From contig JAJEKV010000054.1 of NCBI GenBank assembly GCA_021234155.1, positions 928,001 to 992,000 of the forward strand: a stretch of DNA of 64,000 nucleotides. The letters run 5' to 3'. The notes under the pieces were generated by a model that did no database searches, was not told where the DNA came from, and saw nothing but the letters and a program-made list of their open reading frames with translations. Positions 42,131 to 52,857 of this stretch are shown in pieces. The translations under genes were made by a program, and so were the position numbers. Source of the stretch: Isoetes taiwanensis. Its lineage: Eukaryota > Streptophyta > Lycopodiopsida > Isoetales > Isoetaceae. Position 1 is the stretch's first letter. Each line of letters starts with the position of its first letter.

Positions 42131-42551
42131 TGTTGGAAATAGAAGAACAATGCCTAAGGTGAACTATGGTTCATTGAATATTTGTGTAATTATAGACTAT
42201 GGTCTCATAGTCTTAGATTGTAAATTATACCATTTGTAGATATCCCATATGAATAGCTCGGTGAACAGTGACACCGGCCAGATGGGTGCATAACCATGCA
42301 TCTAGCCACCGACAGGAGAATCCTAAGGTGCCGATTCTTGGATCACTGCTAAGCGGTGATCCCACAATATGTATAAGTAGAACTACAATGAAGATAGACG
42401 ATCGGACTGGCTGTTTCGATCATTCAAAGTTGGTCGTATGTGAATATGGTTTTGTGCTTACTGATTAATGTTTGAGCTCATATATGTGTATGACATGTAC
42501 ATTGGCTAGTGAATGAAATTAAGAAGTTAATATTTACTTGAATTCCTTTCA
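42131..42551 (+). repeat. copia-3 5' LTR
   Basis: Contains a palindromic ggatcaccgctaagcggtgatcc-like motif, with GGATCAC and GTGATCC arms at about 42340-42362. In this copy one arm has a T for C change, whereas the other LTR is perfect. Confidence 0.94.
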
Positions 42552-42575
42552 TTGGTATCAGAGTAGGATTGTACA

Positions 42576-43394
42576 ATGTCTACACGATTTGGAGCAACAC
42601 TGTTGAGCTCTATTGACATATTCTAGGGTGTTGGTGGATTTCAAATATGGAAAGAAAGGATTAAAGAGGTACTGCAATTTGAAGGCTTGTGGAGCATTGT
42701 TGAACCAAATGTTGAGATTTATGATGAAGAAAGTAGTACTGCTGGTGGAGAATCTTCAACAGCAAAGTTAGGAGAATCCACTGTAAAATCTAAAGAGGTT
42801 AGTACAAGCAGTGATAAGCTAAGTGATGAGATGAAAATAAGTCAGGCCAAAGCTATAATTATGTCTAAGGTTGCTCGGTATGCTCGGTTAGTTGTGCCCC
42901 ATCAGGCCCTGCATGAGCTACTGAGCACGGCCTGTCCGACATTAACCTCAGCTGTGCTTGTGATTATGTATATAACTGTGCAGTATGTCAGCATCCTTAT
43001 TGCTACTAAGGTTTTTCCCCCGAAAACCCTTCGGGGCGGGGGTTTTTTAATCCTGGTAGTAATGCGCCTGCTGCTCTCTCTTTGTACTTGGGTCCCATAG
43101 GCCAGTTGGTCTCCGTGGACGATAAAATCATATTCTATTCTATTCTATTCTATTCCTAGCATAATGCTGAAACTAAGAAGTTTGAGTCCTAAGGAGGCTT
43201 GGAAATATCTGATCAAGACATATCAAACTAAGAGCTCTTCCCAAATAGACGTGTTGGAAAAGGAAATCAGAAAATTAAAATATGATGAGAAGATGGACTT
43301 GACCACTTTATTTCATAAGTTAGATTCATTGTGTGCAGACTTGGAGGCAGCTGGTGTAACCATGTCTGAAAATCACCAGATTCTAGCAATATAA
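42576..43394 (+). pseudogene. copia-3 Gag
   Basis: MSTRFGATLLSSIDIF then a stop at 42624-42626, followed by GFQIWKERIKEVLQFEGLWS, ISQAKAIIMSKV and, beyond an insertion, IMLKLRSLSPKEAWKYLIKT and SSQIDVLEKEIRKLKYDEK. Homologous to copia-1 gag. Interrupted by the retroposon at 42872-43155. Confidence 0.88.
42872..43155 (+). mobile_element. small retroposon insertion (SINE or LINE 3' end) in copia-3 gag
   Basis: About 284 bp interrupt gag between AIIMSKV and SIMLKLRSL. The insert ends in an (ATTCT)n tail (about 43129-43153). It contains a strong fold-back ccccgaaaacccttcggggc (43010-43032). A tail of short tandem repeats is typical of a LINE-mobilised insertion. Target duplication not resolved. 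Confidence 0.65.
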
Positions 43395-43429
43395 AAAATG
43401 TTTATTAGTTATGGGACAGGCCACTCTCA

Positions 43430-44227
43430 TTGGAACTATTGCTAAAACTAGGGAAGAAGCTGAGCAGATTGCTAGAACAAAAGCTTATGATTGAAAATGA
43501 GAATGAGGAGGATGAGGAATCTGCAGAGGTGCTTGTTGTCAAGAAAGGAAAGGGGAGTTATGACAGAGGGAGGCAGATTGGACCCTGTTATGGGTGTGGT
43601 GAAGTTGGGCACTTGAAATTTAATTGTCCAGAGAATACTAGAACATGTTTTACATGTGGAGATGTAGGCCATTTGGCTTCAAAATGTCCAACCCCTAAAG
43701 ATAGGGGCAGGGGCAGAGGCAAAGGAAATAGCTGGAGTATGAACAGAGGAAAAGGCAAGGGCTCTAAGGCTGCACATACTAATGTTGCAGTAGTGGAATC
43801 TGAAGAAGAAGACTCCGAGGAAGAGGTAACCACTGTTTTTGCAAATTGCTTGAGCAAGAAATGTAATGCTAAGACATCTTTCATTGTAGATTCGGGAGCT
43901 GAAAGAACAATCCTAGATTCTACAGATTTGCTCACAAGGAAAGAATTGGAAGACAAAGGCATTAGAATCAATGAACTTGGAAGAGAAGAAGATGGGAAAA
44001 GTAAGAGATTGGAAATACTTGAAGAAGAAACAACTCCAGCTTTAATGGCAGTATTGGAGAGTAATGTACCACTGACATATGAAGAAGCCATGAAAAATGA
44101 AAACAACAAGCAATGGGAAAAGGCAATGTCAGAAGAAATGCAAGCATTTATAAGGACTGAAACATATGAAGTGGTGAATAAACCAGAAAACAGAAATATT
44201 GTGGGAAAAAGTGGCTGTTCAAAATAA
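43430..44227 (+). pseudogene. copia-3 zinc knuckles, protease and RT leader (integrase deleted)
   Basis: Knuckles CYGCGEVGHLKFNC and CFTCGDVGHLASKC, basic GRGRGKG linker, protease SFIVDSGAERTILDSTDLLT, then immediately GREEDGKSKRLEILEEETTP and YEEAMKNENNKQWEKAMSEE, which in copia-1 lies after integrase. About 1.7 kb is missing. The fusion keeps the reading frame, so the deletion was in-frame or selected. Confidence 0.88.
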
Positions 44228-44232
44228 AGGAA

Positions 44233-44928
44233 TTGCTCAATGGGGAAAGGAAATTTAAGGCAAGACTTGTGGCTCAGGGTTTTTCCCAGCAAGAGGGAGT
44301 GGATTATAATGACACTTACTCACCGATAGTGAAAATGGCAAGCATAAGAATAATGTTGACACTAGCAAATTGTTTAAATCTAGAAATTCATCATATGGAC
44401 GTGAGTACTGCATTTCTCAATGCTAAATTAGAAGAAGAAATATTCATGAGACCTCCAAAAGGTTTTGAAGAAAAAGAAGGGAAGATTTGGAAGCTAAAGA
44501 AAGCGGTTTATGGGCTTAAACAATCACCCAGAGCTTGGTATAAGTGCATGGACAAGTATTTGTTGGAGCAGGGATTTATGAAATTAAATGGAGATGGAAA
44601 CTTGTACATCTTCAAACAAGGTGAGCAGTTTTGCCTAATAGCTCTATATGTTGATGATTGTGTAATGTTTTCAAATAATGTAGATTGCTTGGAGATTTGC
44701 AAAAAACTGCTGAAATCCAGGTTTAAGATGACTGACTTAGGTGAATTGAAGAAATTTTTGGGAATAAAAGTCACGAGGAATCGAGAGGACAAGGTTATAA
44801 GTCTCAGCCAAGCAGATTATGTACAAGGTATTCTAGAAAGATTCAATATGACAGAATGTAATATTGCAAATACACCATTAGTAACCATTAGTACCTGGTC
44901 ACAAGATCAGCCAGAAGATGTGTCCTAA
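44233..44928 (+). pseudogene. copia-3 reverse transcriptase
   Basis: ERKFKARLVAQGFSQQEGVD, TYSPIVKMASIRIMLTLANC, MDVSTAFLNAKLEEEIFMRP, YGLKQSPRAWYKCM, LIALYVDDCVMF (catalytic YVDD) and FKMTDLGELKKFLGIKVTRN. A stop at 44926 after a small duplication (gtaaccattagtacc) separates it from RNase H. Confidence 0.92.
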
Positions 44929-44942
44929 ATACTGAGGAGGAA

Positions 44943-45680
44943 ATGCAATACATGAAAAGGGTTCCATATAGGGGTTTGATTGGATGTTTACTGTATATAG
45001 CAACAGCAACAAGGCCAGACATAGCGTTTGCAGTAAATTTGCTAAGTAGGTACAATAATAACCCTGGGAGACAGCATTGGGGAGCAGCCAAACAGATTTT
45101 AAGGTATTTAAAGGGAACAATGAATTATGGGATAACTTATAGTGATAAAGGTTGTATGTTTGATGCATATGCAGATGCAGACTGGGGTGGAGACCCTGAC
45201 AATAGACATTCAACATCTGGGTACATAGTAATGATTGGAGGCAATCCAGTAAGCTGGAAGTGCAAGAAACATAATACTGTGGCATTGTCAAGTGCTGAAG
45301 CAGAATATTCTGCTATAACTTTGGCAGTTAAGGAGATCATTTGGATAAGAAGATTAATGGAGGAGTTTGGAATTAAAAGTTGTGAACCAACAGTATTATG
45401 GTCTGACAGTGCTAGTGGAATAGCTATGACAAAGAATCCTGTGCTTCATGAAAGATCAAAGCACATAGAAATGAAACAACATTTTATTAGAGAGATGGTA
45501 CAAAAGGAAATTATTTCTGTTAATTATGTGCCAACAGAAGATCAAAAGGCAGATATACTGACTAAAGCACTCAGAGAACCAAGGTATGTCAGGTTAAGGG
45601 AAGAAATTAAAATACAGGATGTTGAAGCATGCACCAGACCTGTACAGGAATATTCAATGAAAGGGGAGTGTTGGAAATAG
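44943..45680 (+). pseudogene. copia-3 RNase H region
   Basis: VPYRGLIGCLLYIATATRPD, DAYADADWGGDPDN, LSSAEAEYSAIT, LWSDSASGIAM and DILTKALREPRY give the copia RNase H and tail. It ends at the LTR boundary. Confidence 0.92.
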
Positions 45681-46089
45681 AAGAACAATGCCTAAGGTGA
45701 ACTATGGTTCATTGAATATTTGTGTAATTATAGACTATGGTCTCATAGTCTTAGATTGTAAATTATACCATTTGTAGATATCCCATATGAATAGCTCGGT
45801 GAACAGTGACACCGGCCAGATGGGTGCATAACCATGCATTTAGCCACCGACAGGAGAATCCTAAGGTGTCGATTCTTGGATCACCGCTAAGCGGTGATCC
45901 CACAATATGTATAAGTAGAACTACAATGAAGATAGACGATCGGGCTGGCTGTTTCGATCATTCAAAGTTGGTCGTATGTGAATATGTTTTTGTGCTTACT
46001 GATTAATGTTTGAGCTCATATATGTGTATGACATGTACATTGGCTAGTGAATGAAATTAAGAAGTTAATATTTACTTGAATTCCTTTCA
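45669..46089 (+). repeat. copia-3 3' LTR
   Basis: Partner of 42131-42551. The ggatcaccgctaagcggtgatcc-type palindrome is perfect here. Confidence 0.94.
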
Positions 46090-46094
46090 AATAT

Positions 46095-46494
46095 ATAATC
46101 CGAATAAAGTGGGAGAGAGTGTGCAACCTTGTTTTACTCCAACATCACTAGTGATCAATTCAGATTCTCCAGCTGGTGTCACCACTCTGCCATGTAGTGA
46201 TTTATACATTCTCCCTATCGCCAAAACCCATTCCTTCGGAACACCTAGTTGAATCAACCGATCCAAGAGTTTCTGGCGGGGAACTGTATCAAATGCTTTG
46301 GCGAAATCGACAAAGCAACATATAAACGGTTTTCCTTTTGATTTGGCCTCTTCCAATAAAGTTCGGAATGTGAGCAAATGATCAATACAAGAGAAGCCTC
46401 GTCTGAAGCCTGCTTGCCCCCGTGCTCTTACGTTATGCTGCTCAGCCCAAGTGGTTAACTTCAAGTCAAAAATTTTACCAAACAATTTGGCCAA
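46095..46494 (-). pseudogene. LINE RT, fingers and early palm
   Basis: AGFRRGFSCIDHLLTFRTLL, FICCFVDFAKAFDTVPRQKL and GVKQGCTLSPTLFGLYI match RT motifs of APE-type LINEs (G..QxGFR.G.S, DxxKAFDxV, GVxQGxxLSPxLF). Broken at the copia-3 insertion. YADD follows at about 42040. Confidence 0.92.
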
Positions 46495-46515
46495 TATAGG
46501 GCGATCATTATGGTC

Positions 46516-47067
46516 CTATAATTTCAATGCATCTCCGTGCTTATGAATGGGATGTATCAGACTAGTTGTCCAAGCCTCGGGGAACCCGTCCTTGATGGCT
46601 TGATTGAACATATCACAAATTAAACTAGCTAGTTCCTCACCTCGATCTTGAATGTGTTCCACAATTAAACCATCAATATCATGTGACTTCCCTTTGGAAA
46701 GACCGGCAATCCCATTTTTAACATCCTCAAGAGTAACCACAAAACTGGAATTTACTTCCTCTGGTAAATGCAAACTGTCCTCCCCTTTGAAATATAAATG
46801 CAAAGCATAAGCTTTCCATACTTGCGGATCAGTCAGAGCTAACTCCTTAGCTGGAGGGGCCAACTGTTTCCAGAACCATTTGCCGGAGTGTTTTGACTGC
46901 ATCTCCAAGTATTTCTGGTGTGCCTGGATCCACAATTTCTTCTTTGCTTTAACCAATTGTTTATATGCACGCAGATTGGAAGGTGAATCAATTTGTCTCT
47001 TGGCTTGCTTCAGGTCAGTGTCATACCAGGCATTCCGAGGCTGAGTCCCACAGTTCATAGGATGCAC
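46516..47067 (-). pseudogene. LINE inter-domain region and RT start
   Basis: NAWYDTDLKQAKRQID, KKLWIQAHQKYLEMQSKHSG, FWKQLAPP, then VKNGIAGLSKGKSHDIDGLI and EAWTTSLIHPIHKHGD. This is the usual endonuclease-RT spacer and RT motif 0-1. One stop codon (at about 46516) separates it from RPILAKLFGKIF. Confidence 0.88.
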
Positions 47068-47211
47068 CCCATGTACTTGCTTTACTATATTTATTAAGAG
47101 TTTGTTAAGGGCAAAAGCCTTGGCATGGATGCTGCTCAGTGTATATATGCCCGGTAGCCCCTTGAGAATTGCCTGGTGGAATATCTCCCTTCGAGATGCT
47201 CTGTAAACAGT

Positions 47212-48039
47212 TCAGAATTTGCCATGAATGGTTGGTTGGGAGATGCACGCAGCTACCTTAAGAAAGAGAGGAGCATGATCACTATCACCGGAAAAGCTGC
47301 CGATTTTGAAATCCTGGACCATCTCCATCATGCGAAGTTCACCAATCAGGTAATCCAAAGTGGAATAGGTGAATGTGTCCGAATTTTCGCTTCTAAAAGT
47401 GAAGCCATCTGAGTCAGGAAAGGTCCCATTAAAAATCACCATATTCAAGGATGAGCAAAGGTTTAAAATCTGCTGGCCTGCTACATTGCACTCCTTATGG
47501 CAGCTCCTTCGAGTCAAATTCCATGACTCCATACATAATGTGCTAGGTTCAGAATCCACAGTCCAGCCATTTAAGTCACCAATCAGAAGCACATCATATG
47601 TTTGTTGCCATTCTGAAATTTTGAGTCCCATCTTTGCCAATGATCCATCTGATCCTTGATAGGTTGCAGGAGAGACATAACAAGCTACTAAGAGTAGGTC
47701 TCGATCTGAAAATAAGAAGGGTGCCTTAATTTTAATAACCAAAAATTGCTTATCATCTACGTCTTCATACATCAAAGAGGTGTGTCCTGTTAATCTAGAA
47801 TGAATCATGCATGCTATTCCACCGAAAGGACGTCCTCTATGTGGCTTAGGATTCCATATAGAGTGAGTGTCATAACCCTTTACAGGCAGCAGCCTGCCAC
47901 ACTGATGTTCCCATGTCTCTAATATGAATAGAATGTCCAGGTTTACAGTCTCTAATAATTCAATACTGCTACTTACACCGATCGGTCCCTTAACATTCCA
48001 ACATCCAATGGAGACTGCGGCAGGCTCATGATAATGCAT
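47212..48039 (-). pseudogene. LINE AP-type endonuclease
   Basis: MHYHEPAAVSIGCWNVKGPI, LDILFILETWEH, GGIACMIHS, LLIGDLNGWT, then TFTYSTLDYLIGE and GDSDHAPLFLKV. These are the APE motifs (N, E in ETW, D and N in GDLN, D in LDY, SDH). The frame is open for 275 codons. It ends before the linker frame at 47067. Confidence 0.92.
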
Positions 48040-48689
48040 GCCCGGAAATCCCTATTCTTTTCTATCACGGATAATTACCTGGCCGTTCCTGTAAACGGCC
48101 CATTTCCCAGCTTCCCGTGCTTCTTTTATTTGTCGGATAGCCTCCGGGCGAGATTGCAACTGTTGCCATGTGAGATCTTCACATAATCTGTAATTGGTTC
48201 CCTTCGAGCGGTCTCCCATGGGTCCATTACAAATATCTCACACTAAGACTATGCTCGTCCTTGAGCATCCAAAACTATGATTTAACCATGTATACCAGTG
48301 CCACTATGATTACTAAGGTTGCCAAGACTGTGCAAATTAGCCGTGCATATGAGCACCCATGGAGACTCAAACCTACTTTGATACCAAATATAACGTTCCT
48401 AACTGACATGCACGTAACCAACATGGCAAAACCGTCTACACATTTATGAGTAGTCACTTCTATCCATTTATGCTGGTGTCTCAGGAATGCCCCCAAGCAC
48501 ATTCGAGGATTTAATACTCGAGCGGTCTCCCATGGGCCCGTTATATTTTCAAACTTTGAACTTTTCTAAGCAGTACATATCTATCGCATGATATGCACTT
48601 TGATTTTTGCAAATTATTAAGAAGCCTGATTGCACTTGAAAATGGAAAAAACAAAGTAATTTCTAAACTTTGATTATTGTGTTTAGTTT

Positions 48690-48739
48690 TTGAACTTATG
48701 CCCGACAAAAAGCCCGGTAATGCTAGGCACTTTTTCTAG
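48690..48739 (+). mobile_element. Helitron 3' terminus (second element, 5' end not found)
   Basis: Reads ccgacaaaaagcccggtaat then gctaggcactttttctag. Aligned with the 12178-17685 Helitron end it keeps the aaaaagccc and ggcactttttCTAG blocks, with a weakened hairpin, and is followed by host T. The upstream extent is unknown. No TC start was identified with confidence. Confidence 0.7.
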
Positions 48740-49499
48740 TTTTGTACTAAAATATTGGATTCAAGTTTTCATTTCAATTTCGGATTTGAGCTAAGGACCA
48801 TTTAAGACGATCCTATCATCGCCCATGATCAAGTGCTACCTTGTACTCGGTTACCCGGTGCCGAGTACCCCTAGTGCATCATGCCCCAAGGGTTTTAAGC
48901 TAGGGAACGTCTCACGATCCCATCATCGCGCATGATCACTTTGACCTTCACCATGACCCCCCTATGGCCACTCACAGACACTACTAACAATGATATTGTT
49001 GGGTTTTATTCCAAACAATAACAAGTTTTTGGAATAAATGAAGAGCTCCTGGATGTTTTAAAATCAGAAAATTCCACGAGATCGTGCTTCTACACCTACT
49101 TATATGCATCTTAGAGCTTTCACATTTACATACGTTTACTTCTGAATAGCCAAATAGGAAATATAATGCATAGAATATTGCACTACCAAGAGATAAATCC
49201 ATTGTGAGATTTTCAAAGCGTAGCCTACCAATATGACTTACAAAACAAAAGACTTCAAAACAAAGCAACTTCGGTCAAAGATCTCAAATGTTTGAACAGT
49301 TTGGCACATTCCACTTTGACCTGAAGTGTTTCGACTTCAGTCAAAGATCTCAACTGTTTGAACAATTTAGCACATTCCACGCGGAAGCGTTTTTTTGGAC
49401 TCGGAGATAATGCCACGTCAGAGGGGGCTGCAAAACGAATACTACCCTCAGAATGTCGGATGTTTTGTACTTATGTCCTTTGCTTCATCTTGAGTGGCT
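48740..49499. promoter_or_regulatory. upstream region of the receptor kinase gene
   Basis: A gtactcgg...ccgagtac inverted repeat lies at about 48844-48868. A near-repeat gatcc(t/c)atcatcgc is at about 48818 and 48917. A tandem duplication lies at 49273-49380 (listed separately). No clear TATA box picked out. Confidence 0.45.
49273..49380 (+). repeat. tandem duplication in the receptor kinase 5' region
   Basis: tcaaagatctcaaatgtttg...cacattccac (49273-49313) is repeated at 49339-49380 with four mismatches. It sits 120-230 bp before the ATG. Confidence 0.85.
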
Positions 49500-52314
49500 A
49501 TGGCGAACGTCCACCGTATGCGCAGGATCTGTTTCTCTTTGCTTCTGCTCTTTGCCTCCCATTCCCTGGCCAAAATCAGCAACGTCGAAATGACTGCTCT
49601 TGAGCAAATTGGAGAGGCCCTTCTCTACACCGATTCTGCCTTTTACTCTGATCCTTGTAATTCTGCAGCTATTGAATGTGACTCCACAAACACTACCATC
49701 GTTAAGCTCAATTTTCAAGGGAAGGAATTATCAGGAATTGTCCCTGAAGCCCTTGGTTCCCTTTCAAATCTCACAAGTCTGGACCTTGCAAGAAATAACT
49801 TTGTAGGCGCAATTCCTCGAGGTTTAGGTAACCTTACTCTGCTCACATATCTGAACCTTGGTACTTGTAGCTTTAACGGTTCCCTTCCAGAGGAATTGGG
49901 CAATCTTACCAAATTGATAGAATTCTATGTGGACAACAATCAGTTGACAGGGCCCATTTCGTCTTCTATAGGACAGCTTACCAATCTCCAATATTTTTAT
50001 GCCTACCATAATCACTTAAATGGTACCATTCCATCTCAGCTTCGTAACTGCAGCAGTTTGATCGATCTTCGCATCCAAGAAAATTCATTTTCTGGTGAGA
50101 CTTCTTTTCTACAAGGCTTGAAAAATCTTCAATACTTAGATCTGTCTTACAATCAGTTCTCTGGAAGCATTTTCAAAACTCTGCAGGGTTTAACTAGCTT
50201 AACTGAAGGATACTTCAGGAAAAACAATTTCACTGACTCTCCATCCTCCATATCCAGTTCTCTTCAGTACTTAGACTTGGCATTAAACCAGATAACAGGA
50301 AGCATTCCGCAGAACTTTGGTGGAAGCTCTTTGCAAAACCTATTTCTAGACCACAATAACCTTACCCAAGAAGTCCCCGATGGAAGCTTCTCTTCTATGT
50401 CCAGCCTTCAGAAACTAGATCTCTCTCACAATTCGCTCAACGGTTCTGTAGCCAAGTTTAGGGCATACTTGGGCAACACAGAGATAAACTATGCATTCAA
50501 TTATTTTACTGATGCTAGCCTCAAGACATTTAGCTGCAACATTTCAAGCCCTACATCATCGGATCACTGTTCTCCCTCTGTACCTGGCAGCCTTCAAAGT
50601 TTTGCAATCAATGCTGGAGGTGATAATATAACATTTGAGAACTTACAGTTCCAACCTGATTTGGAACATGGATTTGGGTTCCATTATGATAGTAGTGGTT
50701 CAAGAACATGGGCTTTAGAGATATCATCAGAGAATTCTAAAGTTGTTAGCAAACCTGACCTTACAAATCTTGCACAAATATACAGATCCATGCGTTCAGC
50801 AGAAGAAAGTTTAGCCTATCATGGAAGTCAGTTACAGCCAGGAAGATATAATGTCACGCTTTACTTTGCAGAAATAGAAGGTGATCAAACTGGATATAGA
50901 GTGTTTGATGTCTATATCCAAGGAAGCCTGATAAGAAAGGATTTGGATGTGTATGATTTGGTAGAAAAAAACAAGCCATACATCATCTACAATGAAACTG
51001 AAGTTACAAGCGGCATCCTTTCTGTTCAACTAATTTATGATGGCAAGACCAGAGGATCTGGCGCAGTTAGCCGGGGAGGACCTATGATATCAGCCATATC
51101 TGTGATCTTAACAAAGCCTTATTCAAACATCCCTAGCACTTCAAGTACCAGTGCTTCCAAGTCCAGTAGAAAAGCTATAATTATTGGTTGCACTATTGCA
51201 TTATTTCTTATCCTTGTAGCAACAGGGTTGTTACTCATCTTCTGCTCAAGAAGGAAGAAGAGCCATGCTTCACTTGAAAATGAACGCCAACCAAAGATTG
51301 GACTAATGGAGTATCATCATGTTACACTTTGCAAGGCCACAAACAATTTCAGCGAATTATCCAAAATAGGAGAAGGTGGCTTTGGATCAGTCTACAAGGG
51401 TGTGCTGCCAAATCGCTATATAGTCGCTATCAAGCGTCTACATGGAGACAGAACTGCAAAACAGGAAGAAGAGTTTAAAAAGGAAATTCAGCTTATAAGC
51501 ATGGTACGCCATCAAAATCTTGTTGACATTCTTGGGTATTGTACCTACTCTCACAAATCAGTGCAAAGATTCTTGCTGGTATGTGACTACATGCCCAATG
51601 GAAGCCTTGAGAAACTGCTCTTTTCTGAGGATGAAAACTATGTGTTGAACTGGGAATTAAGATACAAGATAGCAATTGGTACTGCATCTGGGCTTGCATA
51701 TCTCCATGATGAGTCCAAGCTTCATATTATTCATTGTGATATCAAACCTCACAACATTCTTTTGGATGAAGATTTCAGTCCTTGTTTGACTGACTTTGGT
51801 CTTGCAAGGTTATTTGATGATAATAAAACCCATGTCACAGCTTCCAAACTCCAAGGTACAGCGGGCTATCTGGCACCAGGTATGCAACCTTCATGCTTAG
51901 ATTTTTATATTATATTCACCATAAATTCCTATTCTAATGTGTATATTGAAAGCAGAATATGCTACAAAACGTCAAGTATCGGAGAAAGTAGATGTATACA
52001 GCTTTGGTGTAGTGTTGCTGCAATTGCTGAGTGGCAGGCATGTAATAGATACTGAGCAAATGGTATTTTTGGTAGATTGGGCACATGAGCTTGGACCATC
52101 TAATCTGGAGACTTTGATGGATAAGCGCTTAGGAAGTAATTATATATGGGGTCAAGCTAAAACAATCGCCTCATTAGCAATTCTGTGCACCAACACAGCA
52201 GCTAGTATAAGGCCAAGAATGCGTGATGCAAGGTTAATGTTAGAAGGGATAATCCAGGTTCCAGATCTTCAATTCAACTCCGTAAGTGAGGAGATCTTCA
52301 ATTCAACTCCATAA
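49500..52314 (+). CDS. LRR-malectin receptor-like kinase (LRR VIII-2 type), 912 aa
   Basis: The ATG at 49500 gives MANVHRMRRICFSLLLLFAS, a signal peptide. LRRs span about residues 70-330 (LSNLTSLDLARNNFVGAIP and others), followed by a malectin domain (about 365-535: AINAGGDNITFENLQF, GRYNVTLYFAEIEGD), one membrane helix (about 560-582: IIIGCTIALFLILVATGLLL) and a Ser/Thr kinase. Kinase motifs are IGEGGFGSVYKG, VAIKRL, HCDIKPHNILLD and DFGLARL. A 76-bp intron (51880-51955, GT-AG) splits the APE codons, and exon 2 restores APEYATKRQVSEKVDVYSFG. HCD replaces HRD, making this a non-RD kinase, a form common among immune receptors. Domain order matches the RFK1/LIK1 group of membrane receptors. The last 20 codons include a small duplication (agatcttcaattcaactcc). 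It appears intact. Confidence 0.93.
51880..51955 (+). other. intron of the receptor kinase
   Basis: GTATGC...AGCAG. Removing it joins CCAG to AATATGCT and restores the A-P-E-Y kinase motif. Without splicing the frame ends at 52055 in a non-homologous tail. Confidence 0.95.
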
Positions 52315-52695
52315 GGGAGGGGGCTTCAGCATCGAGAAGCCAAACTGCTTCATCTTTTCTATCTGATGCCCGAACTGATTCCCAACGTTCGATCCCTTTG
52401 CTCCGAAGTGACGACTTTAAGTGGATACCCTAAAACTTCTGGCGGGCAGAAGTAAAGGGCACTCACTACGTTTCCTCGTTCAATTGATCAGCATAGTAAA
52501 GTTATAATATAAGGGCATAACTTATTGCACGTTGCCAAATTTAAAGTATAACATTTTGTGTATTTGTTCACATTTGCATGAAATATGCCCTACGTATGCA
52601 TTGTAAATTACATGAGATAGTATAATAATTTGGAAAAGGGAATAGTAATAACCTTATCTTATCAGACTCTCTAGTGTAAAGGTAGAGTCTTTGTT
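52315..52695. other. receptor kinase 3' region and spacer
   Basis: Probable 3' UTR and spacer. A 7-bp stem agactct...agagtct (52664-52690) immediately precedes the structured repeat. Confidence 0.5.
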
Positions 52696-52793
52696 TTTGG
52701 GTTGCCCCTAGGGGGGCAAACCCTTGTTTATGTGGATTTATGGCATATCCTAGGTATATGCTAGAATATACCTAGGATATGCTGATGACTGCT
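52696..52793 (+). repeat. structured repeat, copy 1
   Basis: About 98 bp shared with 60641-60738. It holds a hairpin ttgcccc-tag-gggggcaa, then a 16-bp perfect stem (52743-52758 with 52767-52782) closed by loop tgctagaa. Both hairpins are kept in the other copy, the second with paired base changes. Confidence 0.85.
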
Positions 52794-52857
52794 CCAAACT
52801 TACTTTACTATTCGCTGTAAACTCTCGGTCACCTGCGTTCTGGGTTCTGGATCCAGG

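Larger units (their letters stand above)
42131..46089 (+). mobile_element. Ty1/copia element lacking integrase (copia-3)
   Basis: 421-bp LTRs (42131-42551, 45669-46089) start tgttgg and end ttca. The target duplication is aatat (42126-42130, 46090-46094). PBS TGGTATCAGAG is at 42553-42563 and PPT gaaaggggag at about 45659-45668. The LTRs differ at about five positions. Internal order is gag, zinc knuckles/protease, RT, RNase H. The region that should hold the GAG-pre-integrase and integrase is absent, with protease fused to the RT leader. It is therefore a non-autonomous deletion derivative. It is inserted in a LINE RT. Confidence 0.94.
40810..48060 (-). mobile_element. APE-type non-LTR retrotransposon (LINE), split by copia-3
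   Basis: The minus-strand order is endonuclease (48039-47212), linker (47067-46516), RT (46494-46090), [copia-3], then RT palm and C-terminal region (42126-41017). It ends in an (ATT)n-type tail at 40817-40840. A 15-bp string ttcctaactgacatg occurs at 40766-40780 and 48396-48410 and may be the target duplication. That would place the ends some distance outside the visible parts, so it is tentative. Interrupted by one stop and one frameshift besides copia-3. Confidence 0.85.

Noticed and set aside
52775-52800. Hammerhead ribozyme (CTGATGA core after the hairpin)
   Set aside because: The required GAAA and cleavage-site stem are absent, and the second copy has TTGATGA.
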